The notes below the pieces were generated by a model that saw only the letters and a program-made list of their open reading frames with translations, had not been told where the DNA came from and ran no database searches. The position numbers were made by a program, and so were the translations under genes. Below are positions 46,308 to 54,899 of a DNA stretch of 64,000 nt, piece by piece; positions within the stretch are counted from its first letter, which is position 1; every line of letters starts with the position of its first letter. This DNA comes from Pantoea eucalypti (GTDB lineage Bacteria; Pseudomonadota; Gammaproteobacteria; Enterobacterales; Enterobacteriaceae), in the NCBI RefSeq assembly GCF_009646115.1, contig NZ_CP045720.1:1426001-1490000 (forward strand), read 5' to 3'.

Positions 46308-46353
46308 GCCTGTCGGCAGGATTGTCTTTATTATTTGAGGTGGATAGCGTTTC

Positions 46354-47388
46354 ATGAAAAAAATTGTCCTGGTGATCAAAGATGCTTATTCGTATGCGGG
46401 CACCGAGAACATCTGTAACTTCATGTCAGAGTGTCTTGGCGAAACACATGACGTCACCATCTACTCGCTGGAAGGCAGTGGTAAGACTTTTTATCCGTTT
46501 GAACATGTCAGACAGATTGTCAGCTTCGAAGGGCAGAGCAACCCCATTAAAAGCGCGGTAGCCCGGATCCACGAAGAGGGTTTCGATACCGTCTTCCTGA
46601 TCAGCATGGGGCGTCTGAGCGTCATGTTTGCCTTCTGGAATCTGCTGGCAATGAAGAAGAAACGGGGCAAAGCCTACGCCTGCGAGCACATTGCCATTAA
46701 CTCCTTCAGCAAGCCGATCAAGTTCCTCAAGTTTCTGCTGCTGCGCTACTACGACCGCGTGATTGTTCTGACCGACAAAGATCATCAGGTGTTCAGCCGC
46801 TGGCACATTCCCAGCAAGCAAATTCCTAACCCCGTCGTCTACAAAGGTTTTCAGCGTCAGACTCGTCATCGTCAGGCGCTGGCGGTGGGCCGTCTGGATA
46901 ACCAGAAGGGGTTTGATCTGATGCTGGATATCTGGCGCGACTTCGCACGCAGCCATCCGGACTGGACGCTGGTGATTGCCGGTGATGGTGAACTGCGTCA
47001 GCAGCTGCACGATCAGGCCGCCGTACTGGGCATCACTGACAGCGTGAAGTTTGTCGGTAAGGTCAGCAATATCAATGACTACTACCGTGACAGCGATATG
47101 GCGCTGATGACCTCGCGTTATGAAGGATTACCACTGGTGCTGCTGGAAGCAAAATCCTGGTCACTGCCCGTTGTAGCGTATGACTGTCCGACCGGACCGC
47201 AGGAGATCATCAATCACGGTGAAGACGGTTTCCTGGTTCCGATGAATGATAAAGCCACGTTTCTGGCACGAATGGAGCAGCTCGCCACCGATGACGCGCT
47301 GTTCTATGCCATGAGCGAAAAAACCAAACAAACCGCGCTGAAATTCGACGGTAACCAGATTAAGCAAAGCTGGCTGTCATTGGTTTAA
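46354..47388 (+). CDS. Family 4 glycosyltransferase (AmsD-like)
   Basis: This 344-residue GT-B enzyme has an N-terminal half carrying the acceptor side, KDAYSYAGTENICNFM (about 9-24). The C-terminal donor domain (about 165-340) shows AVGRLDNQKGFDLML (about 176-190), VIAGDGELRQ (about 208-217) and the retaining-transferase motif SRYEGLPLVLLEAKSWSLPV (about 253-272) with the EGxxxxxxE pair. PTGPQEII matches galactosyl and related family 4 enzymes of EPS clusters. It adds one sugar with retention of configuration. It lies 46 bases after the preceding transferase gene, whose 3' gap holds a small CCTG/CAGG hairpin. Confidence 0.87.
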   Translation: MKKIVLVIKDAYSYAGTENICNFMSECLGETHDVTIYSLEGSGKTFYPFEHVRQIVSFEGQSNPIKSAVARIHEEGFDTVFLISMGRLSVMFAFWNLLAMKKKRGKAYACEHIAINSFSKPIKFLKFLLLRYYDRVIVLTDKDHQVFSRWHIPSKQIPNPVVYKGFQRQTRHRQALAVGRLDNQKGFDLMLDIWRDFARSHPDWTLVIAGDGELRQQLHDQAAVLGITDSVKFVGKVSNINDYYRDSDMALMTSRYEGLPLVLLEAKSWSLPVVAYDCPTGPQEIINHGEDGFLVPMNDKATFLARMEQLATDDALFYAMSEKTKQTALKFDGNQIKQSWLSLV

Positions 47389-47470
47389 CCGGAGCTGGAA
47401 ACGCTCACTTGCGACGTGCCTCAGGGACACCGCCATGGCCAATGGCCTTATTGACTACGGGAATTGATGC

Positions 47471-49687
47471 ATGAAAAGAAGAGAAGTTTTACAGACCGCC
47501 GCCTCCGCTCTGGTGGGGGCTCTCTCCGTGAGCACCTTTTCCAGCTACGCTGCAAAAAGTAACGGTATTGCCCTGAAGCCGGTTGATGCCACTAATATCC
47601 CGAAAGGCGACGTGCCGATCCTGACGCCAGAAAATGTCTACGCGATGCCACCGCAATTCTGGCAGAGCTTTGAAGGAAAACTCTGGATCGGTAAAGCGGG
47701 TGCGGATGCCAGTAAGCCTGGCAACCAGATTCCGGTCTTCCTGCGTGACGCCAGCGGTAAGGTGTCTGAGATTGCGCAGCCCATCGCGCTGAATAAAGGC
47801 AATTTTACCCAGTTTATTCAGGACAATGCCGCATTGATTGCCGATCCTTCGCATTCGATGACGGTGGAAGACAGCAACGGTCAGACGCTGTTCAACATTG
47901 CGGATGTCAGTCGTCCGGGCGCTGCAGATTTCAGTCAGCGTCTGGCGCAGCCAGCGGGTTATCAGCTGATTGGTGAGATTGCGTCTGTGGCGGAGTTACG
48001 TAAAACCCGTCCACTGTTTGAAGGGGCCAAGGTTAAGCTGAAAAGCTGGCATGAAGGACGGGAAGTTGGCGGCGGCGAGTTTGTCGGGAGCTTCCAGCCT
48101 GCCCAGAATGATGGCGGTGTGAATTTTGCCGGTGAGGGGTTCTCCTGGCGTCGTGTGGTAGACGATTTTAACCGCCTGACGCTGTTTGATTTCGGTGCGA
48201 TTGCCGATGGCAAAACCGATACGGCACCCGCCATTATGGCGATGTTCCAGTGGTCGCAGCAGGCTAACCAGCAGATCTGCGTCCAGTTCCCGGCCGGTAC
48301 CTTTATGGTCTCAGCCTGTAACCTTGGCGATAAGTATCTCAACTTCTTCCGCATGTCCGGTGCGATGGTGAACTTCGGCTATTTTCCAGCGACCACAATT
48401 GTCTCGGATGGTAAGTCAGCGTTCGTCTTTGAGATGAACGCCCGTCGCGTTGAACTTTCCAACCTGATTTTTAATGGCAACAGCGATAAGAGTGCAAATC
48501 AGCAGGGCTTTTTCCATAACAACTGTCCTGGCGGACAATATTTCCGGGGTGCCTGCCTGCGCTTTAACGCCGTTGGCGGCACGGCCATCAGCCTGCAGGA
48601 TACCCTCGATTGTAAAATTGACCAGTGGTACGCCTCTCGTTGCAGCGGCGACGTAATTAAATCGGGCTGGTCAGGGCAGAAGCAGGGCAAATGGGACCAC
48701 AGCACCGCAATTGAGCTGTCAAACTTCAATGCGCAGCACTGTCGTGGCGGTAAAGTCCTTAACCTGCCGCGCTGCGGTCAGTCAATTATCCATAACGGCT
48801 GGATTGAGCACTGCGATAACCCAGGCGATCTCTCCAACGGCCAGTGGATCGTTGATGCGCTGAGCATTGAGGATTGTAAGAATCCGCTTATCGCCCATAA
48901 CACTCGCCTGAATATGCGTCAGACCAGTCTCCAGTCGGGCAGCTGGATTGATAACTCCATGCAGGGCGATCGTCTGCTTAGCATCTGGGAAATGGGCTCT
49001 ACCCGCGTTGAGTCCTATGGCGTCGCACTGGATGGCAGCCTGAAGTACAACTACATCACCTCGCGCTGGCGCTTAGAGAACAACACGAATCAGGAAACCT
49101 GGTTTGATCTCGGCAGCCTCTACTCACCGACGGTGGGGGATTCATGGGAGATCGAGATTTTCGGTCAGTCGCAATTCAGTAACGGCAGTGGTGATAAGCC
49201 GCTGATGAACCTGATCGGCGACAAGACCACCGGCGGCCGCGCGGTAATCCACGTGCAGCGTAAGAAAGACCGCTCGGAAGCGAGCTGGTCAGCCGAAGGC
49301 AGCTGCCCGATTGTGGATGTGCGCTATGTGGCTGAGCATGACACCGATGTGCATCTCTACGTCAAACTGGCGGGCTGGACGCCGTCGGCTGCCGTGCTGG
49401 TGAAAACCACCGGTAAAGATCGCTTTGTGACCGGGCGCTGTGCGCGGGTCAATGCGGTAATGGAGAAGGGCAATCCACCGTCAGGTGACGCGACGAAACG
49501 CGCGCCACAGCGCTTCAGCCTGCACAACGGCAAAGCGGGTATCGGTGCCAACGAGCAGGGCGATCTGTTAATGGCTTCCCGTCCGATCGCTGCCGATCAG
49601 GTTGATACCAGTAAGCCAGAAGGGTTTGTTTCCGTGGTAATCAACGGGAAACAGGTTGCACTGCCTTACTTCGCGATTAAGTCGTAA
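47471..49687 (+). CDS. amsF: Exported tailspike-like EPS depolymerase/lyase AmsF (WceF)
   Basis: This 738-residue protein has a signal peptide with paired arginines (MKRREVLQTAASALVG, Tat-like, cleavage expected near residue 27). Residues about 48-140 resemble the head-binding domain of P22-type phage tailspikes: AMPPQF, GKLWIGKAGADASKPGNQIPVF, QPIALNKG and HSMTVEDS. A second small domain follows (about 160-230, SVAELRKTRPLFEGAKVKLKS), then a right-handed beta-helix beginning LFDFGAIADGKTD (about 238-250). Known homologues in Pantoea and Erwinia process or degrade the EPS and resemble the tailspike of Erwinia phage phiEa1h (from memory). It acts in the periplasm or outside. This is the only protein of the operon with a phage-like architecture. 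Confidence 0.87.
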   Translation: MKRREVLQTAASALVGALSVSTFSSYAAKSNGIALKPVDATNIPKGDVPILTPENVYAMPPQFWQSFEGKLWIGKAGADASKPGNQIPVFLRDASGKVSEIAQPIALNKGNFTQFIQDNAALIADPSHSMTVEDSNGQTLFNIADVSRPGAADFSQRLAQPAGYQLIGEIASVAELRKTRPLFEGAKVKLKSWHEGREVGGGEFVGSFQPAQNDGGVNFAGEGFSWRRVVDDFNRLTLFDFGAIADGKTDTAPAIMAMFQWSQQANQQICVQFPAGTFMVSACNLGDKYLNFFRMSGAMVNFGYFPATTIVSDGKSAFVFEMNARRVELSNLIFNGNSDKSANQQGFFHNNCPGGQYFRGACLRFNAVGGTAISLQDTLDCKIDQWYASRCSGDVIKSGWSGQKQGKWDHSTAIELSNFNAQHCRGGKVLNLPRCGQSIIHNGWIEHCDNPGDLSNGQWIVDALSIEDCKNPLIAHNTRLNMRQTSLQSGSWIDNSMQGDRLLSIWEMGSTRVESYGVALDGSLKYNYITSRWRLENNTNQETWFDLGSLYSPTVGDSWEIEIFGQSQFSNGSGDKPLMNLIGDKTTGGRAVIHVQRKKDRSEASWSAEGSCPIVDVRYVAEHDTDVHLYVKLAGWTPSAAVLVKTTGKDRFVTGRCARVNAVMEKGNPPSGDATKRAPQRFSLHNGKAGIGANEQGDLLMASRPIAADQVDTSKPEGFVSVVINGKQVALPYFAIKS

Positions 49688-49699
49688 CAGCGTCTATAA

Positions 49700-49723
49700 C
49701 GGCCGCCAGAATGGAGGCGGCCG
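49700..49723 (+). other. Perfect hairpin between amsF and amsJ
   Basis: CGGCCGCC (49700-49707) pairs with GGCGGCCG (49716-49723) around an eight-base loop. Only GTTTC follows, so it is not a standard terminator. The rest of the gap to the amsJ start (125 bases) shows no gene. Confidence 0.6.
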
Positions 49724-49848
49724 GTTTCAACAGGAGCACTACCTTTGGGTGCGTTATCCCGTAAAGCATTACTTTTAAACAGAGTTCATTTTGCCCATTG
49801 CGGATCTGGGCGGCTTTCAGAATTAAAAAAAATTCATTCGGAGTTTTT

Positions 49849-51111
49849 ATGAAAATTTTATTGGTGGGTAACCACACGTGTGGGAACCGCGGGGATGGCG
49901 CGATTCTTCGTGGACTGATTGATTCAATGCGGTCTGCACGGAGTGATTTAGAGATTGACGTTATAAGCCGTTATCCAACCAGCTCCGGTTATCTGCTCCA
50001 GCAGGATATACAGCAGGATGCGCTGTATCTGCACAACAGCAAGTCTGGTAAAGGTCTGGTCGGTTCGTTTAAACGTAAAGTCGCGAACCGCCTGATGCCC
50101 GATATCATGATGGCGCATCTGGGCAAGGGCGGTATCTTTAAGTCCTTCTCAGTACCACCGCACCTGAAAGCGTTTACGGAAAGTCTGGAAAAATATGATG
50201 CGATTATTCAGGTGGGCGGATCGTTCTTCGTTGACCTCTATGGCGTAACCCAGTTCGACCATGCGCTCTGTGCACTGATGGCCAAAAAGCCGATCTACCT
50301 GATTGGTCACTCGGTGGGGCCTTTCCAGAACCCGCGCGTTAATGCGCTGGCGAATTTTGTCTTTGATCGGGTCGACAGCCTGGTGCTGCGCGAATCGGTC
50401 AGCCTTGATCTGATGAAGCGCGATGGTGTGACCAGCTCTAAAGTGGCGTCTGGTGTGGATACCGCTTTCCTGGTACGTGCGCGTGAAGTCGAAAACCCAA
50501 GCCATAACCTGCTCTACTGGCAGGGCATTATCGATGGTCGTAAAACCATCGCGATCACCGTGCGTGAACTGGCGCCGTTTGATAAACGTCTGGGTGTCAC
50601 ACAGAAAGAGTATGAAGCAGCATTTGGCCGGGTCATCAACGCCATGATTGCGGAAGGCTATCAGGTTGTGGCGTTCTCAACCTGTACCGGCATCGACAGC
50701 TATGCCAAAGATGATCGCATGGTCGCACTGACACTGCGTGACCACGTGACGCAGCCTGAACATTACCATGTCATCATGGATGAGTTTAATGACCTGGAGC
50801 TGGGCATCCTGCTGAGTCATTGTCATCTGACCATTGGTACCCGCCTGCACTCGGCGATTATCTCCATGAACTTTGGCACCCCGGCTGTGGCAATCAACTA
50901 CGAGCACAAGTCGATGGGTGTGATGAACCAGCTTGGTCTGCCGCAGATGGCAACCGACGTAAAAAGCCTGATGGATGGCTCGCTGATCGATAAGGTAAAA
51001 ACGGTCCTTGCCGATTACGACAACATCAAGCTGAAGGTCAACACGGCCGTTGCGAATGAAAGGGAAATTGGCAACCGGATCACTGAAGAGATTCTCAAAG
51101 TATTAGGGTAA
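49849..51111 (+). CDS. amsJ: Polysaccharide pyruvyl transferase AmsJ
   Basis: This 420-residue protein of the polysaccharide pyruvyl transferase family (WcaK/AmsJ/CsaB) begins MKILLVGNHTCGNRGDGAILRGL, the N-terminal family signature, with the basic and glycine-rich loop for phosphoenolpyruvate. Further motifs are QVGGSFFVDLYG (about 123-134), YLIGHSVGPFQNP (about 151-163) and the C-terminal GTRLHSAIISMNFGTPAVAINYEHK (about 332-356). It adds a pyruvate ketal to the EPS repeat; in amylovoran this sits on a terminal galactose. The ATG at 49849 has GGAG seven bases upstream; the longer frame is unsupported. amsK starts four bases after its stop, so the two are coupled. Confidence 0.92.
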   Translation: MKILLVGNHTCGNRGDGAILRGLIDSMRSARSDLEIDVISRYPTSSGYLLQQDIQQDALYLHNSKSGKGLVGSFKRKVANRLMPDIMMAHLGKGGIFKSFSVPPHLKAFTESLEKYDAIIQVGGSFFVDLYGVTQFDHALCALMAKKPIYLIGHSVGPFQNPRVNALANFVFDRVDSLVLRESVSLDLMKRDGVTSSKVASGVDTAFLVRAREVENPSHNLLYWQGIIDGRKTIAITVRELAPFDKRLGVTQKEYEAAFGRVINAMIAEGYQVVAFSTCTGIDSYAKDDRMVALTLRDHVTQPEHYHVIMDEFNDLELGILLSHCHLTIGTRLHSAIISMNFGTPAVAINYEHKSMGVMNQLGLPQMATDVKSLMDGSLIDKVKTVLADYDNIKLKVNTAVANEREIGNRITEEILKVLG

Positions 51112-51115
51112 TGTG

Positions 51116-52339
51116 ATGAAACTGACTTTTTTCACCATGCGTTTCCCGGTTGCCTCTGAGACATTCGTACTAAATCAGGTAACCCATTTTATTGATGCCG
51201 GTTACGAGGTGGAGATCATTTCAGTCTTTCCCGGCGATTTAGTGAACCGGCATGCCGCGTTTGATGAGTATGGTCTGGCGGCGAAGACGCACTATCTGCT
51301 GCCGGAAGAGAAAATCTCAATTGTCGATAAGCTGAACCAGCGTATCAAACTGGTGCTGCCAAAAGTGACCAAACCGTCGCTGCTGCGTTCGCTGAATGTG
51401 CGCCGTTATGGCGCGCAGTCCAGTAAACTGCTGCTGCCGTCGATTGTGGCGAATGCAAAGCAGACCTTCACTGCAGATGTGTTCCTGGTGCATTTCGGCT
51501 ATGCCGGTGCGCTGGCGAACAAGCTGCGTGAACTGGGCGTGCTCAAGGGTAAACAGGCGACCGTGTTTCATGGCGCCGATATTTCCCGTCGTCACATTCT
51601 GGAAGAGCACAAACTCGATTACGTCAATCTGTTCCGCCAGAGTGAGCTGATGCTGCCTATCAGCCATCTGTGGGAAAACAAGCTGATCGAGATGGGCTGT
51701 CCGCCGGAAAAAATTCACGTGACGCGTATGGGCATTGAACCGGAGAAATTTAACTTCCAGCCGCGGCAGGCGTTCCAGACGCCGCTGCGTATCGTTTCGG
51801 TGGCGCGTCTGACCGAGAAGAAAGGGCTGGATGTGGCGGTCAAAGCCAGCGCCATCCTGAAGCAGCGTGGCGGTCAGTTTCAGTACACCATCATCGGCAA
51901 TGGCGATCAGGATGAGATGATGCGTGATTTCATCGCCCGCGAGGGGATGGAGGATTGCGTCAGCATGCCGGGCTTCAAACCGCAGGAGGAGATTCGTCGT
52001 GCGCTGAGCGAAGCCGATATCTTCCTGCTGCCGTCTAAAACCGCCGCAGATGGTGACATGGAAGGTATTCCGGTTGCACTGATGGAGGCGATGGCGGTGG
52101 GCCTGCCGGTGGTCTCAACCTTCCACAGTGGTATTCCGGAACTGATTGAGAACAACGTGTCTGGCTGGCTGGTGGAAGAGGATGATCCTGAGGCGCTGGC
52201 GGAAACGCTGCTGAAGCTCTCTCAGGGCGAAGTGGATGTGGCGCCAGTCGTCGCAGCTGCACGTCACAAAGTTGAGACTGAATTTAATCAGCATATCGCC
52301 TATGGCGAACTGGCACAGATTCTGGAGCGACTGGTGTGA
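51116..52339 (+). CDS. amsK: Family 4 glycosyltransferase AmsK
   Basis: This 407-residue GT-B transferase is the same length as AmsK of E. amylovora, as recalled. N-terminal FFTMRFPVASETFVLNQ (about 5-21) is the typical start of EPS family 4 enzymes. The C-terminal donor domain has VSVARLTEKKGLDVA (about 224-238), IIGNGDQDEMM and the motif EGIPVALMEAMAVGLPVVST (about 316-335). It adds one sugar, with retention, to the growing repeat. The ATG at 51116 is chosen; a GTG three bases earlier is also open. The 3' end overlaps the flippase start (GTGA). Confidence 0.9.
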   Translation: MKLTFFTMRFPVASETFVLNQVTHFIDAGYEVEIISVFPGDLVNRHAAFDEYGLAAKTHYLLPEEKISIVDKLNQRIKLVLPKVTKPSLLRSLNVRRYGAQSSKLLLPSIVANAKQTFTADVFLVHFGYAGALANKLRELGVLKGKQATVFHGADISRRHILEEHKLDYVNLFRQSELMLPISHLWENKLIEMGCPPEKIHVTRMGIEPEKFNFQPRQAFQTPLRIVSVARLTEKKGLDVAVKASAILKQRGGQFQYTIIGNGDQDEMMRDFIAREGMEDCVSMPGFKPQEEIRRALSEADIFLLPSKTAADGDMEGIPVALMEAMAVGLPVVSTFHSGIPELIENNVSGWLVEEDDPEALAETLLKLSQGEVDVAPVVAAARHKVETEFNQHIAYGELAQILERLV

Positions 52340-53676
52340 GTGGATTTAAGTCACAGGCGATTTGGCTGTTCGGCAGCACCTGCTTTTCCGCAGTGTTGCA
52401 GGTTGCACAGCTGAGCTTTCTCGCCCGCAAACTGGAAACCCACGAGCTGGGCCTGTTAGCCATCATCAACGCCATCCTGGCGGTGGCGGGTGTGCTGCAG
52501 GATATGGGGATGAGCAGTTATCTGGTGCATCGCCAGAATATTACTCGTCGTGAGCAGAGCACTATCTACTGGGTGAACGTCTCACTCAGCTTGTGCACCG
52601 GTCTGATCATGTTACTGATCGCCTTCCCGGTTTCCTGGTTCTATCATTTGCCAGAGCTGACCGGGCTGATCATGCTGACCAGCCTGAACTTCCTGGTGCT
52701 GGGGCATCTGTCCCAATATCAGGCGCACTACATCAAAACCAAGCGGATGGTCTCGCTGGCGAAGATTGAGATGGGCACCAAGCTGTTTGCCTTCCTCTGT
52801 GTCGTGGCGATGCTGGAGTTCACCTCGCTCACGGTGGCAGCCGCGATTCTGGGTCTGTTTATCAACGCCTTTACCCGCATCCTTTGCATGATTGCGCTGG
52901 GCGAAAAGTCATGGCGTCCGACGTGGGAGTTCGACAAAGCGACCTTTATCGGCGCCATTCGCTACGGCAGCTATCAGCTCGGCTCGCAGACTATTAATCA
53001 GCTGCGTACCCAGGCGGATGCGCTGGTGGTGGGTAAAGTGATGGGTGCCGAGATGCTGGGTGTCTACTCGCTGGCGAAAGAGCTGGTACTGCAACCGCTG
53101 AAGCTGGTCACGCCGGTGATCAACCGTCTGGCACTGCCACGTTTTGCTGAAAAGCAGCACGATGCCGAGCAGCTGAAAAAGCTGTTCCTGAAGGGCACGC
53201 TGGGGATCATGTTGTTCAGCAGCGCGATGTACCTGGTGATTGGTATCTTCTCGCCGGTCATCGTCCGTGTACTTTATGGTGCGTCGCATGAGCAGGTTTA
53301 TCATCTGATCCCGCTAATGCTGCTGTTTGGCATGCTGCGACCGATGGGCGGCCTGACTGGGGCGATTTCACAGGCCAACGGGCGGACCAACGTAGAGTTT
53401 TACTGGAACATTGTGGCGAGTATTGTGGTGCTGGCCGTACTGGCGACCACCTTTATCTGGCCTAACGTGCTCTACGTGGCGCTGACGCTCTCTATCTCGC
53501 AGATCCTGATCTCCGCACTGGCGCATCCGTTCTTTATCAAGCCGGTGATTGGCATTCGGTTTATTCCTTATGCCCGTCAGTGGGTGGCGGTGTCGGTGGT
53601 ATTTGTCGGTGTGATGTTGCTGGTAAATCACTTTAATCTGTTTGTGATGCCAGAGTGGTTTGAAGGCTGGCTCTGA
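52336..53676 (+). CDS. wzx: Wzx-type lipid-linked repeat-unit flippase (AmsL)
   Basis: This 446-residue MATE/MOP-superfamily protein has about twelve to fourteen membrane helices. It starts with GFKSQAIWLFGSTCFSAVLQVAQ, typical of the WzxC/AmsL type, and has LGLLAIINAILAVAGVLQDMGMSSYLVHRQ in the first two helices. It flips the undecaprenyl-linked EPS repeat to the periplasmic face for Wzy. The GTG start at 52336 overlaps the amsK stop. It is the last gene of the EPS operon and is followed by a strong terminator. AmsL-type flippases also resemble LPS O-unit translocases, but context settles EPS. Confidence 0.92.
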   Translation: MSGFKSQAIWLFGSTCFSAVLQVAQLSFLARKLETHELGLLAIINAILAVAGVLQDMGMSSYLVHRQNITRREQSTIYWVNVSLSLCTGLIMLLIAFPVSWFYHLPELTGLIMLTSLNFLVLGHLSQYQAHYIKTKRMVSLAKIEMGTKLFAFLCVVAMLEFTSLTVAAAILGLFINAFTRILCMIALGEKSWRPTWEFDKATFIGAIRYGSYQLGSQTINQLRTQADALVVGKVMGAEMLGVYSLAKELVLQPLKLVTPVINRLALPRFAEKQHDAEQLKKLFLKGTLGIMLFSSAMYLVIGIFSPVIVRVLYGASHEQVYHLIPLMLLFGMLRPMGGLTGAISQANGRTNVEFYWNIVASIVVLAVLATTFIWPNVLYVALTLSISQILISALAHPFFIKPVIGIRFIPYARQWVAVSVVFVGVMLLVNHFNLFVMPEWFEGWL

Positions 53677-53694
53677 TTACTGCACAGATATATC

Positions 53695-53723
53695 AACGGG
53701 CGACCTTAGGGTCGCCCGTTTTC
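53695..53723 (+). terminator. Intrinsic terminator at the end of the EPS operon
   Basis: AACGGGCGACC pairs perfectly with GGTCGCCCGTT around a TTAG loop, followed by TTC. Eleven pairs, 18 bases after the wzx stop. Confidence 0.85.
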
Positions 53724-53954
53724 ATTTATGGCTGGTCTCAGGCATCCAACGGATAGTGCTGCAGATCACAGTCGTCATATTCGATTACTGATTGTCTTTA
53801 TTCAGTTTATGCCGTATCTGGCAATGGGCAAAATGCCGAATTTCCAAGATATGACAGAGAGTTACTGTCCGCTTTTCAGATAAAGATTATACTTGGACTT
53901 CCGGCCGATCCTGCATAATCGACCCACATCTTCATTTTATTAAACGGAATAAAT

Positions 53955-54857
53955 ATGACCAAGCTTAAAGCAGTAATCCCCGTTGCGGGCCTCGGTATGC
54001 ATATGCTCCCTGCGACTAAAGCCATTCCGAAAGAGATGCTGCCTGTCGTCGACAAACCGATGATCCAGTACATCATTGACGAGTGCGTTGCCGCGGGTAT
54101 TAAAGAGATTGTGCTGGTCACGCATGCATCTAAAAATGCAGTAGAAAACCACTTCGACACCACTTACGAGCTGGAAGCACTGCTCGAAGCACGCGTTAAG
54201 CGTCAGCTACTGAGCGAAGTGCAGTCTATCTGCCCGCCAGGCGTAACGATCATGAACGTGCGTCAGGCACAGCCACTGGGCCTGGGTCACTCCATTCTCT
54301 GTGCCCGTCCAATGATCGGTGATAACCCGTTCGTGGTGGTGCTGCCAGACGTCCTGCTGGATGATTCTACCGCGGACCACATGCGTTATAACCTGGCTGC
54401 AATGGTTGCCCGTTTCGAAGAGACCGGCCACAGCCAGGTTCTGGCACAGCATATGCCAGCGTCCGATCTGACTGAGTACTCAGTGATCACCACTGCAGAG
54501 CCGATTGAACACCCAGGTGACATCAGCACCATCACCGATTTCGTTGAGAAGCCAGAAGATACTGCAGGACTGAGCTCTGACCTGGCAGCGGTAGGTCGCT
54601 ATGTTCTTTCTGCTGATATCTGGGCGGAACTGGAGCGCACTGAGCCAGGCGCATGGGGTCGTATTCAGCTGACCGATGCGATTGCCAGCCTGAGCAAAAA
54701 CAAAACCGTTGATGTTTCGCTGCTGACCGGTCACAGTTTCGACTGCGGTCGTAAACTTGGATACATGCAGGCGTTTGTCTCTTACGGACTGCGCAGTAAC
54801 ACGCAGGGTCGTGAGTTCCGCGAAGCTATCCAGACCATCCTCGCAAAACAAAAGTAA
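53955..54857 (+). CDS. galF: GalU-like regulatory/uridylyltransferase protein GalF
   Basis: This 300-residue protein belongs to the GalU family. The nucleotide-binding loop reads [19 protein letters not shown], where GalU has Thr-Arg at the Met-His positions (residues 15-16); this is the GalF hallmark and goes with low UTP:glucose-1-phosphate uridylyltransferase activity. GalF is thought to modulate GalU and raise the UDP-glucose pool for polysaccharide synthesis. Ending [13 protein letters not shown] also fits GalF. The 230 bases upstream hold a TATACT hexamer (53888-53893) and a GACAG/CTGTC repeat (53853-53869), so it probably has its own promoter after the EPS terminator. Confidence 0.95.
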   Translation: MTKLKAVIPVAGLGMHMLPATKAIPKEMLPVVDKPMIQYIIDECVAAGIKEIVLVTHASKNAVENHFDTTYELEALLEARVKRQLLSEVQSICPPGVTIMNVRQAQPLGLGHSILCARPMIGDNPFVVVLPDVLLDDSTADHMRYNLAAMVARFEETGHSQVLAQHMPASDLTEYSVITTAEPIEHPGDISTITDFVEKPEDTAGLSSDLAAVGRYVLSADIWAELERTEPGAWGRIQLTDAIASLSKNKTVDVSLLTGHSFDCGRKLGYMQAFVSYGLRSNTQGREFREAIQTILAKQK

Positions 54858-54864
54858 TAAATTC

Positions 54865-54881
54865 GCCGCGTTCTGCGCGGC
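54865..54881 (+). other. Hairpin between galF and galE
   Basis: GCCGCG, loop TTCTG, CGCGGC forms a perfect six-pair stem in the 42-base gap, ending eight bases before the galE ribosome site AAGGAG. It could limit read-through or tune galE translation. Confidence 0.5.
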
Positions 54882-54899
54882 AGATTGAAAGGAGCTCAC

